Assembly: GCF_020144925.1 (NCBI RefSeq) | Contig: NZ_NSLC01000005.1 | Location: 124,001-188,000, forward strand | Length of the DNA stretch: 64,000 bases | Source of the DNA: Afifella sp. IM 167 | Lineage (GTDB): Bacteria; Pseudomonadota; Alphaproteobacteria; Rhizobiales; Afifellaceae | Direction: 5' to 3' | In this document: one piece after another, positions 45,101-60,976 of the stretch | Layout: each line of letters starts with the position of its first letter | Numbering within the stretch: position 1 is the first letter of the stretch | The notes under the pieces: generated by a model | What the model saw: only the letters and a program-made list of their open reading frames with translations | What the model was told of the DNA's origin: nothing | Database searches by the model: none | Made by a program: the position numbers and the translations under genes

Positions 45101-45328
45101 TTGGCTTACGACACCCGTGAACCGACCCATGGCTCCAGCCATTCGGTCGAAAAGAGCACCGCAACCAGCGGTGACATTATCCGCATTCTTGTGGCCATCA
45201 TCCTGCCGCCGCTCGGCGTCTTCCTGCAGGTCGGCCTCGGACTGCAGTTCTGGCTGAACATTCTGCTGACGATCTTCGGCTACGTGCCGGGCATCATTCA
45301 CGCCATCTGGATCATCCTGCGGCGCTGA
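45101..45328 (+). CDS. YqaE/Pmp3 family small membrane protein
   Basis: 75 aa. A polar N-terminal 25 residues, then the Pmp3 core DIIRILVAIILPPLGVFLQV and FGYVPGIIHAIWIIL, two membrane helices. Pmp3 proteins affect membrane potential and stress tolerance. The start is TTG at 45101, indicated by AAGGGAGAG; the frame continues to 45041 without a ribosome site. The N-terminal extension is longer than the usual 50-aa Pmp3. Confidence 0.87.
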   Translation: MAYDTREPTHGSSHSVEKSTATSGDIIRILVAIILPPLGVFLQVGLGLQFWLNILLTIFGYVPGIIHAIWIILRR

Positions 45329-45353
45329 CGTGAAAACGCTTCGGCCCGGCCGC

Positions 45354-45830
45354 TCAGCCGGTCGAGCCGAAGCCGCCTGCGCCTCGCGCGCTGTCGGCTG
45401 AAAACTCGCCGACTTCCTCAAAGCGCGGATGCAGGACAGGCGCGAAGAACATCTGCGCGATGCGCTCGCCGGGCTCGATCAGGATGGCCTGCGTGCCGGG
45501 CGCGTTGCGGTTCCAGGCGCTCACCATGATCGGCCCGTGATAATCGGCGTCGATCAGACCGACCGAATTTCCAAGCACCAGCCCCTTCTTGTGACCGGCC
45601 CCCGAGCGCGGCACGATAAAGGCCGCGATGCCGGGATTGGCGATCGAAATCGAAAAGCCGGCCGGGATGAGCACCGCCGGCGCGCCGGCGTCGAGAACGA
45701 GCGCTTCCTCGAGGCAGGCGCGAAGGTCGAGACCTGCCGCCATGACGGAATGGTGCGCGGGCATCCCCCACTGTCGGAGCCTCTCGTCCAGAATCTTGAT
45801 CTCGACGGGCGGCTGAAATCCGGCGTTCAT
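45354..45830 (-). CDS. dut: dUTP diphosphatase
   Basis: 158 aa. Trimeric dUTPase that keeps uracil out of DNA. The motifs in order are AAGLDLRA (1), PRSGAGHKKGLVLGNSVGLI (2 and 3, with the uracil-binding region), ERIAQMFFAP (4) and GAGGFGSTG (5) at the C-terminus. The start at 45830 follows GGGAAGAG. Convergent with yqaE. Confidence 0.96.
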   Translation of the reverse strand: MNAGFQPPVEIKILDERLRQWGMPAHHSVMAAGLDLRACLEEALVLDAGAPAVLIPAGFSISIANPGIAAFIVPRSGAGHKKGLVLGNSVGLIDADYHGPIMVSAWNRNAPGTQAILIEPGERIAQMFFAPVLHPRFEEVGEFSADSARGAGGFGSTG

Positions 45831-46031
45831 CTCTTCCCCTTCGCGGCAGGACGCACGAAGTCGCAAAGGCTTTGAAACGGGTCAACCGGCGTTCCGGCGA
45901 TCTGCCCGCTATCCCCGCAGAGCCGGCGGATTTTCCCTGATGCCGATCCTGGAAATCCCCGCAACTCTCGAATAGTTGCAAAAATCCGCATATGACCCAT
46001 CTTGGCGACGGAGCAGTCTGGAAGGGAAGCC

Positions 46032-46919
46032 ATGACGGATATTGCGAGGCCGGAAGTGACCGGCTTCTTCGACGAGCGCACGTTCAGCGTCCAGTATGTG
46101 GTCGCCGACCCGGCAACGCGGCGCTGCGCCATCATCGACCCGGTCCTCGACTTTGACGAGAAGTCCGGCGCCACGGCGACGATCAATGCCGACAGGATCC
46201 TCGATTTCGTGCGCCAGAACGGCCTTTCCGTCGAGTGGATCCTCGACACCCACCCTCATGCCGACCACTTCTCGGCCGCCGATTACCTGAAGTCGAAGAC
46301 CGGCGCGCCGAAGGCGATCGGCGAGCATGTGGCGGAGGTCCAGGAGCTCTGGAAGGACATCTACGGCTGGCCGGACTTTCCGGCCGACGGCTCGCAATGG
46401 GATCATCTCTTCGCTGAGGGCGAGCCCTTCCGGGTCGGCGACATCGAGGCGCGCGTGATGTTCTCGCCGGGCCATACGCTGGCTTCCATCACCTATGTGA
46501 TCGGCGATGCGGCCTTCGTCCACGACACGCTCTTCCAGCCCGATTTCGGCACGGCCCGCGCCGATTTCCCCGGCGGCAGCGCAAAGCGCCTGTGGCAGTC
46601 GATCCAGGAGATCCTGGCGCTCCCCGATGCAACGCGCCTCTTCACCGGCCACGATTACAAGCCGGGCGGCCGCGATCCGGCCTGGGAATCGACGGTTCGC
46701 CAGCAGAAGGCGACCAACAAGCACCTGACGCAGGCAAAGACCGAGGAGGACTATGTCCGGCTGCGCCAGGAGCGCGATCGGTCCTTGCCGATGCCGAAGC
46801 TGATTCTCGCCGCCCTGCAGGTCAACATCGACGGCGGCCGCCTGCCGGAGCCGGAGGCGAACGGACGCCGCTATCTCAAGATCCCGCTCGACGCTCTTCA
46901 GGGCGCCGCCTGGGACTAG
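46032..46919 (+). CDS. MBL-fold hydrolase, Blh/persulfide dioxygenase-like
   Basis: 295 aa metallo-beta-lactamase fold. The metal motif THPHADHF has His74, His76, Asp78 and His79; FSPGHTLASITYVIGD and FTGHDYKPGG supply the remaining ligands. The sequence resembles the Blh sulfur dioxygenases of Rhizobiales and ETHE1-type enzymes that oxidise persulfides during sulfide detoxification. No BigR repressor gene or clear BigR site is seen. The start at 46032 follows GGAAGGGAAG. Convergent with pgm. Confidence 0.87.
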   Translation: MTDIARPEVTGFFDERTFSVQYVVADPATRRCAIIDPVLDFDEKSGATATINADRILDFVRQNGLSVEWILDTHPHADHFSAADYLKSKTGAPKAIGEHVAEVQELWKDIYGWPDFPADGSQWDHLFAEGEPFRVGDIEARVMFSPGHTLASITYVIGDAAFVHDTLFQPDFGTARADFPGGSAKRLWQSIQEILALPDATRLFTGHDYKPGGRDPAWESTVRQQKATNKHLTQAKTEEDYVRLRQERDRSLPMPKLILAALQVNIDGGRLPEPEANGRRYLKIPLDALQGAAWD

Positions 46920-46932
46920 GCGCGCAGGCCGC

Positions 46933-50038
<3,106 letters not shown>

Positions 50039-50050
50039 GGCCGGTGGTTC

Positions 50051-51331
50051 CTACCGGACTCCCGGCAACTGGTCGATCATTGCCTGGGTGATCAGGCAGA
50101 CGCCGTCGTCGGTGCGGCGGAAATGGCGCCCGTCCGCTTCGGGGTCCTCGCCGACGATGAGGCCGCGCGGAATGACGACGCCGCGGTCGATGACGACGTT
50201 CTTCAGCCGCGCATGCCGGTTGATCGTCACATGCGGCAGCGCCACCACCTTGTAGAGCTGGCTGTAGGAATGGGCCATGACGCCGGTGAAGAGCAGCGAC
50301 TTGTCGATATGCGAGCCGGAGATGATGCAGCTTCCCGAGACGAGCGAGCTCGTCGCCGTGCCGCGCCTGCCGTCCTCGTCGTGCACGAATTTTGCCGGCG
50401 GGGTGACCTCGCCATAGGTCCAGATCGGCCAGTCGCGGTCGTAAAGGTCGAGCCCCGGCACGAAGTCGGTAAGGTCGACATTGGCTTCCCAGAAGGCGTC
50501 CACCGTGCCGACGTCCCGCCAGTAGGGCTCCGGCTCGGCGCCGGACATGACGCAGGAATGGGCGAACTGATGGGCCACCGCGGTGCCGTTGCGCACGATG
50601 TCCGGGATGATGTCGCGGCCGAAATCGTGGCTCGAATTGGGGTCCTCGGCGTCGCGCTTCAGGTGCTCGAAGAGCGCCTTGGTGTGGAAGACGTAGATGC
50701 CCATGGAGGCGAGGGCGAGGTCGGGATTGTCCGGCATCGCCGGCGGGTCGGCCGGCTTCTCCACGAAATCCACGATCCGGTCGTTCTCGTCGATATGCAT
50801 CACCCCGAAGCCCGTCGCCTCCATGCGCGGCACGGCGATGCAGCCGACGGTGACGTCCGCCCCCGAATTGACGTGCTGGGCGAGCATGATCTCGTAATCC
50901 ATCTTGTAGACGTGGTCGCCTGCCAGGATGATGATCAGCTCGGGCGCGTAATCCTCGATGATGTCGATGTTCTGGGTCACGGCATCGGCGGTGCCGACAT
51001 ACCATTTGTCCTCCGCCACGCGCTGCGATGCCGGCAGGATGTCGAAGGTCTCGTTGCGCTCGGGGCGGAAGAAATTCCAGCCGCGGTTGAGGTGGCGGAT
51101 GAGGCTGTGGGCCTTGTACTGGGTCGCCACCGCGATGCGCTTGATGCCCGAATTGAGCGCGTTGGAGAGGGCGAAATCGATGATCCGGCTCTTGCCGCCG
51201 AAATAGACCGCCGGCTTGGCGCGGTTGTTCGTCAGCTCCATCAGCCGGCTGCCGCGACCGCCCGCCAGAACAAAGGCCATCGTCTGGCGGGCGAGCCGCC
51301 CCCCGAGTGCGTCTGGATCGATTCTGGTCAT
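50051..51331 (-). CDS. glgC: Glucose-1-phosphate adenylyltransferase
   Basis: 426 aa. Makes ADP-glucose from glucose-1-phosphate and ATP, normally the regulated step. The nucleotidyl-transferase core is [37 protein letters not shown] and [10 protein letters not shown]. The C-terminal beta-helix follows from about 300. Length and motifs are normal for the bacterial type. It starts 118 bp after the malQ stop, the longest gap in the block, so a secondary promoter could lie there. Confidence 0.97.
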   Translation of the reverse strand: MTRIDPDALGGRLARQTMAFVLAGGRGSRLMELTNNRAKPAVYFGGKSRIIDFALSNALNSGIKRIAVATQYKAHSLIRHLNRGWNFFRPERNETFDILPASQRVAEDKWYVGTADAVTQNIDIIEDYAPELIIILAGDHVYKMDYEIMLAQHVNSGADVTVGCIAVPRMEATGFGVMHIDENDRIVDFVEKPADPPAMPDNPDLALASMGIYVFHTKALFEHLKRDAEDPNSSHDFGRDIIPDIVRNGTAVAHQFAHSCVMSGAEPEPYWRDVGTVDAFWEANVDLTDFVPGLDLYDRDWPIWTYGEVTPPAKFVHDEDGRRGTATSSLVSGSCIISGSHIDKSLLFTGVMAHSYSQLYKVVALPHVTINRHARLKNVVIDRGVVIPRGLIVGEDPEADGRHFRRTDDGVCLITQAMIDQLPGVR

Positions 51332-51449
51332 GGCGATCTCCCCGTCCCGTCGGCGCGTTCAGCCGCGCGCGCTTGCTTGGCACAATGGGCCGAAGCCGAC
51401 CATGCCTCAAGGTCGTGCGGGCAATGCGGCCTATCGCCCGCGGCCCCGC

Positions 51450-53291
51450 TCAAGTTCTCGGGCGCTCCCGCGCCACGGCTTCCAGAATCCGCGCGAAGTG
51501 CGGGCGCGAGGCGAGTTCGCCAACTTCGAGCGGCAGGCGTCGTTGCCAGTTGGGATGGGCGTCGGTCGTGCCCGGCACGTTCGGCTGGTCGGCGATGCCG
51601 GCGATGTCCTCCAGCGCCACGGCGAAGAGCCGCGAGGGCGCGCGGGCGATGAGGGTGTGGAGGCGGAGCGAGATCTCGGCGAACTGCGCTTCCGAGCCCT
51701 CCTCCATCTCGCCCAGCCCGTCGCCGAGCCCGTGCTCGGCAAGCAGCCTCAGCACGGCCTGCCTCTCGCCCTTCCGGGCTTGGCGCTCGTGGCCTGCCGC
51801 CTCTTCGCCGAGAAGGCCGATATGCTCGCGCACGACGAGGTCGTGCGTGCTCCACCAGCCGGCGAGGCTCGCCGTATCGTGCGTGGTGAGGCAGGCGAGT
51901 GCCGAGCGTGGATATTCCGCCGGGTCGCGGAAGCGCTCGCCGTCGCGTTCGAACAGGAATACCTTGTAGGCGTGCAGCGCCGTTTCGGCCATGACCTCGC
52001 GAAAGCCCTCCGGCACGACGCCGAGATCCTCGCCGATCACCAGGGTGCCGGAGGATTGCGACACGTCCGCGAGCGCGCCCAGCATCGCCGCGAACGGAAA
52101 GCGCATATAGGCGCCCTTCGCCGGTCCGAGCCCCCGCGGGATCCAGAACTGGCGGTAAAGCCCCATCACATGGTCGATGCGCAGCGCCCCGGCATGGCGC
52201 ATCAGGCTTTCCAGAAGGCTGCGGAAGGGCGCCAGCTCGACCTTGAGCAGGCCCTCCGGGGAAAGCGGCGCGAGACCCCAATCCTGCCCGTCGGCGTTGA
52301 AATAGTCGGGTGGGGCGCCGACGGTGACGTCTTTCACCGTCACTCCCTCGTCGGTCCAGGTGGCCGAGCCGTCCGGGGCGACGCCGACGGCGAGATCGAC
52401 ATAAAGGCCGATCCGCATGCCGGCCGCGAGCGCCCGCGCCTGGGCCTCGTCCGCCTGTCCTTCGGCGAGGAACTGCAGCCACATCTGGTAGAGCACCTCC
52501 TCGTCGTGCTCCTTGGCGTAGGCCTGCGAGGCCTCGCTGCCCGGGCTCCTGAACGCCTCGTCCCAGACATGCCAGCCGCCGGGCGCCGCGGAAGCATGGC
52601 CGCCGAGCGCGATCGCCTCGAAGAGGGCGTGGTCGAAGAGCGCCTTGCCGCCCTTCTCGCGGAAGCGCTCGAACGCCGGATCGGCGAGGATGCCGTCGCG
52701 GCCGCGCTGGAAGATGCGCCAGAGGGCGGCGAGCTTGTGGCGCGTCACCCCGGGATAGTCGACGAGCGGCGCCGCGCGCGCCGCCCCGAGCCACTCGGCC
52801 GAGGGCGCGTCGGCTTCCGTGTAGCCCGCAACCTGGTCGACGGCGATGTAGAGCGGATTGAGAAAACGCCGGCTCGAGGGATAGAACGGGCTCATCCGCT
52901 CCGGCATCGCCAGAAAGAGGGCGTGCAGCGGATTGACGCCGACGAAGTCCGCCCCGCGCGCCGCCACCGTCTCGGCGAGCTCGGCAAGGTCGGTGAAATC
53001 GCCGATCCCCCAGTTGCGGGCGGTATTGAGCCCGTAGAGCTGGCAGGTGACGCCCCAGGCGCGGCCTTCCGCGAGGAAGGGTGGCACGAAACAGGGCCTG
53101 CCGGGGCCGGCGAGCCCGCCGAGCTTCGCACGCAGTTCGTCTCCGGCAGGCGTCGCCCCCGCCGTGACGCCGAGCGCGGCGAGCAGCGCTCGTTTCGTCT
53201 CATCGCCGGCGGCGACCTTTTCGCCTGACAGAGCCCAGTATTCCCCGTCGATGCCGTGCTCCCACGCCAGGCGGTCGAGCTCTTCGGTCAT
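51450..53291 (-). CDS. malQ: 4-alpha-glucanotransferase
   Basis: 613 aa, GH77. Disproportionates maltodextrins released from glycogen. The nucleophile is Asp373 in ALRIDHVMGLYRQFWIPRG, the acid/base Glu421 in VIGEDLGVVPEG, and TTHDTASLAGWW holds the third carboxylate. VGVNPLHALF near the N-terminus fits the family. The start at 53291 is chosen for AAAGGGGGAGACG. It follows glgX by 22 bp. Confidence 0.95.
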   Translation of the reverse strand: MTEELDRLAWEHGIDGEYWALSGEKVAAGDETKRALLAALGVTAGATPAGDELRAKLGGLAGPGRPCFVPPFLAEGRAWGVTCQLYGLNTARNWGIGDFTDLAELAETVAARGADFVGVNPLHALFLAMPERMSPFYPSSRRFLNPLYIAVDQVAGYTEADAPSAEWLGAARAAPLVDYPGVTRHKLAALWRIFQRGRDGILADPAFERFREKGGKALFDHALFEAIALGGHASAAPGGWHVWDEAFRSPGSEASQAYAKEHDEEVLYQMWLQFLAEGQADEAQARALAAGMRIGLYVDLAVGVAPDGSATWTDEGVTVKDVTVGAPPDYFNADGQDWGLAPLSPEGLLKVELAPFRSLLESLMRHAGALRIDHVMGLYRQFWIPRGLGPAKGAYMRFPFAAMLGALADVSQSSGTLVIGEDLGVVPEGFREVMAETALHAYKVFLFERDGERFRDPAEYPRSALACLTTHDTASLAGWWSTHDLVVREHIGLLGEEAAGHERQARKGERQAVLRLLAEHGLGDGLGEMEEGSEAQFAEISLRLHTLIARAPSRLFAVALEDIAGIADQPNVPGTTDAHPNWQRRLPLEVGELASRPHFARILEAVARERPRT

Positions 53292-53313
53292 CGTCTCCCC
53301 CTTTTTTCGCTCG

Positions 53314-55389
<2,076 letters not shown>

Positions 55390-55403
55390 GTGAGTGATCC
55401 CTT

Positions 55404-57626
55404 CTAGGGTCGGTACTTGAGAATGAGAACGCCGAGTGGGGGCAGGGTTAGGGCGACGGAGGCGGGCTGTCCATGCCATCCTTCTTCGCCGGCGAACACC
55501 TCGCCGCCGTTGCCGACATTGGAGCCGCCATAGGTCGCCGAATCCGTGTTGAGCCGCTCCTGCCAGCGCCCGGCGAAGGGCAGGCCGATGCGGTAGCCCT
55601 CGCGCACGATGGGCGTGAAGTTGCAGATGACGGCGACGACGTCGTCCGCCTTCTCGCCCCGGCGCAGGAAGGAGAAGACGCTCTGGTCGGCGTCCGAGGC
55701 GTCGATCCACTGGAAGCCCGCCGGCTCGCAGTCGCGCTCGTAAAGCGCCGGCGTCTCCTGATAGAGCGCGTTGAGGTCGCGCACGAGCCTTTGCATGCCC
55801 GCATGCGGTTCGTGCTGCAGGAGATGCCAGTCGAGCGAGCTGTCGTGGCTCCATTCGCGGTACTGGGCGATCTCGCCGCCCATGAACAGCAGCTTCTTGC
55901 CCGGATGGGCCCACATGAAGCCGTAATAGGCCCTGAGATTGGCGAAGCGCTGCCATTCATCGCCCGGCATCTTGCCGAGCATGGAGCCCTTGCCGTGCAC
56001 CACCTCGTCATGGCTGAGCGGCAGCACGAAGTTCTCCGAAAAGGCGTAGAGCAGCCCGAAGGTCATCTGGTGGTGATGATACCTGCGGTGCACCGGGTCG
56101 TTCTGGATGTAGGAGAGCGTGTCGTGCATCCAGCCCATGTTCCACTTGAAGCCGAAGCCGAGGCCGCCGGTCTCCACCGGCCGCGACACGCCCGGCCAGG
56201 CGGTCGATTCCTCGGCGAAGGTGGTGGCGCCTTCAAAGCCGCCGAACACGTCGGTGTTCATGGAACGCAAAAAGTCGATGGCTTCCAGGTTCTCCCGCCC
56301 GCCATGCACGTTCGGCACCCAGTCGCCCGGCTCGCGCGAATAGTCGAGGTAGAGCATGGAGGCGACCGCATCGACGCGCAGCCCGTCGATATGGAATTCG
56401 TCCATCCAGTAGAGCGCGTTGGCTTCCAGGAAGTTGCGCACTTCCGTGCGCCCGAAATTGTAGATCAGCGTGTTCCAGTCGCGGTGGAAGCCCTGCCGCG
56501 GATCGGCGTGCTCGTAGAGCGCGGTGCCGTCGAAATTGGCAAGCCCGTGCTCGTCGGTGGGAAAATGCGCCGGCACCCAGTCGATGATGACGCCGATGCC
56601 TTCGGCATGGCAGCGCTCGATGAACTTGGCGAAGTCCTCCGGCGACCCGAAGCGTGCCGTGGGCGCATAAAGACCGATCGGCTGGTAGCCCCAGGAGCCG
56701 GAAAACGGGTGCTCTGAAACGGGCAGGCACTCGATATGCGTGAACCCCATCTCCTTGACGTAGGGGATCAGCTCGTTGGCCAGCGCCTCGTAGCTGAGGA
56801 AGCCGCCATCGGCGTCGCGGCGCCAGGAGCCCAGATGCACCTCGTAGATGGAGATCGGGGCGTCGTGCCGGTTCTTGGCCTTGCGCTCGGCCATCCAGGC
56901 GACGTCCTGCCAGGTCCGCTCCGGCAGGCCGCTGACCCGCGAGGCGGTCGAGGGCGGCGCCTCCTGGGCGAAGGCGAGCGGATCGGCCTTCAGCGGCAGG
57001 CGGCGGCCTTCCGCCGAGATGAGTTCGTATTTGTAGAGCTCGCCCGGTCCGATATCGGGGATGAAGAGCTCCCACACGCCGCCTTCCAGGCGGTTGCGCA
57101 TGACGTGCCGGCGCCCGTCCCAGTCGTTGAAGCTGCCGATGACGGAGACGCGCCGCGCATTCGGCGCCCACACGGCGAAGGCGGTACCTTCGACGCCGTC
57201 GACGGTGGTCGGATGGGCGCCGAGCTTTTCATAGAGGCGGCGGTGGCGTCCCTCGCCGAGGAGGTGCAGGTCGAGTTCGCCGAGCAGCGGCGCGAAGCGG
57301 TAGGCGTCGCCCTGGGTCCACGAATTCTCGCCGGAAAAGAAGCGGAAGCGATAGGCGAGCTCGCGCCCCTCTCCGCGGAGCGAGGCGGCGAAGAAGCCGT
57401 CGTCGAGCCGCTCCATCGGGGCAAGGACGCGCGCCCCGTCGGGAGAGATCACCTCGGCCCTTTCGGCGCCAGGGTGGTAGGCGCGGATGGTGATGCCGTC
57501 CTGGCTCTTGTGCGGGCCGAGGAGGGCGAACGGATCGCCGTGCCTTGCTTCGATCAGCGAGCGGACGGCCCGCCGATCGATATCGGGGAAGGTCGCTGTC
57601 GGTTGTTCTAGGCGCGAGAGGTTCAT
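55404..57626 (-). CDS. glgB: 1,4-alpha-glucan branching enzyme
   Basis: 740 aa, GH13. Introduces alpha-1,6 branches into the glucans made by both GlgA and GlgE. Two N-terminal modules (about 20-110 and the CBM48 near 120-210) precede the catalytic barrel. Nucleophile Asp419 ([16 protein letters not shown]) and acid/base Glu472 ([11 protein letters not shown]). [15 protein letters not shown] is diagnostic. The start overlaps the treS stop (ATGA). Confidence 0.97.
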   Translation of the reverse strand: MNLSRLEQPTATFPDIDRRAVRSLIEARHGDPFALLGPHKSQDGITIRAYHPGAERAEVISPDGARVLAPMERLDDGFFAASLRGEGRELAYRFRFFSGENSWTQGDAYRFAPLLGELDLHLLGEGRHRRLYEKLGAHPTTVDGVEGTAFAVWAPNARRVSVIGSFNDWDGRRHVMRNRLEGGVWELFIPDIGPGELYKYELISAEGRRLPLKADPLAFAQEAPPSTASRVSGLPERTWQDVAWMAERKAKNRHDAPISIYEVHLGSWRRDADGGFLSYEALANELIPYVKEMGFTHIECLPVSEHPFSGSWGYQPIGLYAPTARFGSPEDFAKFIERCHAEGIGVIIDWVPAHFPTDEHGLANFDGTALYEHADPRQGFHRDWNTLIYNFGRTEVRNFLEANALYWMDEFHIDGLRVDAVASMLYLDYSREPGDWVPNVHGGRENLEAIDFLRSMNTDVFGGFEGATTFAEESTAWPGVSRPVETGGLGFGFKWNMGWMHDTLSYIQNDPVHRRYHHHQMTFGLLYAFSENFVLPLSHDEVVHGKGSMLGKMPGDEWQRFANLRAYYGFMWAHPGKKLLFMGGEIAQYREWSHDSSLDWHLLQHEPHAGMQRLVRDLNALYQETPALYERDCEPAGFQWIDASDADQSVFSFLRRGEKADDVVAVICNFTPIVREGYRIGLPFAGRWQERLNTDSATYGGSNVGNGGEVFAGEEGWHGQPASVALTLPPLGVLILKYRP

Positions 57627-60600
57627 GCGCTGGCCTTCGTGCTGATGAGGTCAAGAACGCCGCGGAGGGGAATGTCGATCCAGTCCGGGCGATTGGCGGT
57701 TTCGTAGAGGAGCTCGTAAAAGCCCTTCTGCAGGAGGAAGAGCCTGAGAAGCCTTTCGGTGGCTTCCCGCTCTGGCGGCAGCGTCGCCGCCCCCTCCATC
57801 CGGGCGGAATAGCTCGCCAGGAAGTCGGAGACGGATTTGTCGCGCCACAGAAGCGCGCGCTCGTGCACGCCTCCCGTCTCTTCGCTGTAGCGCGACAGGT
57901 AGCGGCGCTCCGCGGCGGCTGCCGCATAGTCGAAGGAACGCAGCATGCCTGCCACGTCCCGCAGCGGCGAGGATTTGGCCCGCCGCTCGGCGAGCGAGCG
58001 CTGCGGCTCGCCCTCGAAGTCGATGATGACGATGTCGGCCTGGCTCACGAGCACCTGGCCGAGATGATAGTCGCCGTGGATGCGCGACTTGCCGCCCGAG
58101 GGCGGGCTGTCGGCAAGGCCCGAAAGCTCCGCCAGCACCAGGTCGCTGCCGGCGGCAAGCTCTTCCAGGAGGATCTGCGTCGTGCCGGGAAGCGTCGGCG
58201 CGGCGGCCTTCAGCCGCTCGACCGCCTCGCCTGCCATCCTTGCCGCATCCTCGGCCCATTCCGCGATGTCGCTGCCGGAGATCGGCTCCACCTTGAAGGC
58301 GGCGTCGTCGGTCTCCGTCGCCAGAGCAAGGTGCATCTCGGCGGTGCGGATGCCCATGCGCCAGGGAAGGTCGAGCGGATGGCCGAAGGGCATCGTGCCC
58401 GTCGCCGATTGCGGCTCGAAGGTGGAGGCGGAGGAAAGGGCCGTCGCGTCGAGGTCGCGTTCCAGCGCGTCGGTGAGGACGGACCAGCCGTCGCCCTGGT
58501 TGCGCACGAAGGAAAAGGCCGCGGCAAGCGCCGTCGGCTCGCCTTCCGCCGGCCGGTATTCCACCGTTCCGAGAAGCTGCGGCGTGTTGTCGAAGCCGGC
58601 GACGTCGGTGAGGAAACGGCCGACCTCGATTTCCGGCTGCTCGCCTTCCCTGAGGCGCCGGTAGATCTTCAGGAGCGCCTTCTCGCCGATCATCACCGAG
58701 ACGTTCGACTGCTCGACGCCGAGCGGGTGGATGTCGGCCTCCTCGGCCGCCTCGGCAAGGTCGGCAAGCCCGGCAAAGGCGATCTCGCCGCCCTCGGCCG
58801 GCAGCGTCCTGCCCTCGGCCATGGAGGAAAGCAGCGAGCGGGTGAAGTCCTCGTCGAAGGCCGCGTCGATCAGGCCGCCGACCTTCGGTCCGCGCCGCAC
58901 CTTGGCGAGCGTGTAGGAAAGCTTCGGCGCGCCGAAATGCAGGTGCTCCTCTCCCCACAGCGCCGAGAGCGGCAGGAAGTAGCGCTGGCTCTCGCCCTCG
59001 GCGAAATCGACATCGACGGTGGCGAGCACCTGATGGCCCTCGCCGACCGAGGCGAGCGGAGAAAGATGCACGCCCTCGATGCGCCCGCCCTTGCCGGCGA
59101 ACCAGCGCTGGCGCTGCAGGAAGTCCGGCAGCGTCTGCGTCTCCAGCTGCGTGCGGTCGCGTCCCGAGAGGGCTCCGGAAAGGTCGCCCCGCGTCGTGAC
59201 GGTGATGAATTCGGGCATGATGTCGGGAGCGGGCACGTGCCAGTTCGGCACCTCCGCGTCTTCCGTGACCAGGAACCAGTAGAAGCCGTATCCCGGCAGC
59301 GTCAGCATGTAGGGAAGGTCGCCGATCGCCGGGAAGGCGGAATGGCCGGAGAGCTCCACCGGCGTCATGCCGCGGAAGCGCGAAAGGTCGAGCTCCACCG
59401 CCTGCGCCGAGCGCGACAGGTTGGCCACGCACAGGATGTTCTCGCCCTCATGGCTGCGGATATAGGCGAGGATCTTGCGGTTGCCGGGATAGAGGAAGGT
59501 CATCTCCCCGCGCCCGAACACCTTGTACTGCTTGCGCACGTTGACCATGCGCCGCATCCAGTTCAGCAGCGAGGAGGGGTCGGACTGCTGCGCCTCCACG
59601 TTGACGGCCTCGTAGCCGTGGATCGGGTCCTGGATCGGCGGCAGGAAGAGCTGCTGCGGATTGGCGCGCGAGAAGCCGCCGTTGCGGTCGCCCGACCATT
59701 GCATCGGCGTCCTCACCCCGTCGCGGTCGCCGAGGAAGTAGTTGTCCCCCATGCCGATCTCGTCGCCGTAATAGAGGACGGGCGTGCCGGGCATGGAAAG
59801 AAGCAGCGCGTTCATCAGTTCGATCTTGCGCCGGTCGTTCTGCAGGAGCGGGGCGAGCCGGCGGCGGATGCCGAGATTGATGCGCGCCTTCTGGTCCGAG
59901 GCGTAGGTGCGCCACAGATAGTCGCGCTCCAGATCCGTCACCATCTCGAGCGTCAGCTCGTCGTGGTTCCTGAGGAAGATCGCCCACTGGCAGGGATCGG
60001 GGATGTCCGGCGTCTGGCGGATGATGTCGGTGATCGGGTGCCGGTCCTCCTGCGCCAGCGCCATGTACATGCGCGGCATCAGCGGGAAGTGGAAGGCCAT
60101 GTGGCACTCGTCGCCCTCGCCGAAATAGGGGCGGGTATCCTCCGGCCACTGGTTCGCCTCGGCGAGCAGCATCCGGTCGGTGTAGTGGGCGTCGAGCTCG
60201 GCGCGGATCGCCTTCAGGACGTCGTGCGTCTCCGGCAGGTTCTCGTTGTTGGTGCCGTCGCGCTCCACGAGATAGGGGATGGCGTCGAGGCGAAGCCCGT
60301 CGACGCCCATGTCCAGCCAGTAGCGCATCACCGACTGGACCTCCTTCATCACGCGCGGATTGTCGAAGTTGAGGTCCGGCTGGTGCGAATAGAAGCGGTG
60401 CCAGAAGAAGGCCTCCGCCACCGGGTCCCAGGTCCAGTTGGAGGTCTCCGTATCCAGGAAGATGATGCGGGTACCCTGGTACTTCTGGTCGGTGTCGCTC
60501 CAGACGTAGTAGTTGCGCGCCGCCGAGCCGGGCCGCGCCTTGCGGGCCTTCTGGAACCAGGGATGCTGGTCCGAGGTGTGGTTGATGACGAGCTCGGTGA

Positions 60601-60976
60601 TGATGCGGATGCCGCGCCGGTGCGCCTCCGCCACGAGGCGCTTGAAGTCGCGCATCGTGCCGTAGGACGGGTTGATCGCCCGGTAGTCGGCGATGTCGTA
60701 GCCGTCGTCGCGCAGGGGCGAGGGATAGAACGGCAACAGCCAGATCGCCGTGACGCCGAGGCTCTCGATATAGTCGAGGCGCTGGATCAGGCCCTCGAAA
60801 TCGCCGACGCCGTCGCCGTTGGAATCGAGGAAGGCCTTGATGTGCAGCTGATAGACGATCGCGTCCTTGTACCATTCGGTATCGGAACGATCGATGATGC
60901 CGTCCATCCGGTTGGATTTGGTGCGAGCTTCGGCCGAAACCGACTCAATTGGTTTGATCGGGGTCTCGTCGTTCAT
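57623..60976 (-). CDS. treS: Trehalose synthase fused to maltokinase (TreS-Pep2)
   Basis: 1117 aa. Residues about 25-570 are a GH13 trehalose synthase that isomerises trehalose and maltose: Asp231 ([15 protein letters not shown]), Glu273 ([11 protein letters not shown]), Asp339 ([10 protein letters not shown]). Residues about 610-1110 are a maltokinase (Pep2/Mak): [12 protein letters not shown] with Asp969, and [11 protein letters not shown] with Asp986. The fused enzyme would convert trehalose through maltose to maltose-1-phosphate, the GlgE substrate. It overlaps glgE upstream and glgB downstream by 4 bp each. Confidence 0.96.
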   Translation of the reverse strand: MNDETPIKPIESVSAEARTKSNRMDGIIDRSDTEWYKDAIVYQLHIKAFLDSNGDGVGDFEGLIQRLDYIESLGVTAIWLLPFYPSPLRDDGYDIADYRAINPSYGTMRDFKRLVAEAHRRGIRIITELVINHTSDQHPWFQKARKARPGSAARNYYVWSDTDQKYQGTRIIFLDTETSNWTWDPVAEAFFWHRFYSHQPDLNFDNPRVMKEVQSVMRYWLDMGVDGLRLDAIPYLVERDGTNNENLPETHDVLKAIRAELDAHYTDRMLLAEANQWPEDTRPYFGEGDECHMAFHFPLMPRMYMALAQEDRHPITDIIRQTPDIPDPCQWAIFLRNHDELTLEMVTDLERDYLWRTYASDQKARINLGIRRRLAPLLQNDRRKIELMNALLLSMPGTPVLYYGDEIGMGDNYFLGDRDGVRTPMQWSGDRNGGFSRANPQQLFLPPIQDPIHGYEAVNVEAQQSDPSSLLNWMRRMVNVRKQYKVFGRGEMTFLYPGNRKILAYIRSHEGENILCVANLSRSAQAVELDLSRFRGMTPVELSGHSAFPAIGDLPYMLTLPGYGFYWFLVTEDAEVPNWHVPAPDIMPEFITVTTRGDLSGALSGRDRTQLETQTLPDFLQRQRWFAGKGGRIEGVHLSPLASVGEGHQVLATVDVDFAEGESQRYFLPLSALWGEEHLHFGAPKLSYTLAKVRRGPKVGGLIDAAFDEDFTRSLLSSMAEGRTLPAEGGEIAFAGLADLAEAAEEADIHPLGVEQSNVSVMIGEKALLKIYRRLREGEQPEIEVGRFLTDVAGFDNTPQLLGTVEYRPAEGEPTALAAAFSFVRNQGDGWSVLTDALERDLDATALSSASTFEPQSATGTMPFGHPLDLPWRMGIRTAEMHLALATETDDAAFKVEPISGSDIAEWAEDAARMAGEAVERLKAAAPTLPGTTQILLEELAAGSDLVLAELSGLADSPPSGGKSRIHGDYHLGQVLVSQADIVIIDFEGEPQRSLAERRAKSSPLRDVAGMLRSFDYAAAAAERRYLSRYSEETGGVHERALLWRDKSVSDFLASYSARMEGAATLPPEREATERLLRLFLLQKGFYELLYETANRPDWIDIPLRGVLDLISTKASA

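Noticed and set aside
45831-46031. BigR operator expected upstream of the Blh-like hydrolase
   Set aside because: Only weak AT-rich stretches were seen and no bigR gene accompanies it.
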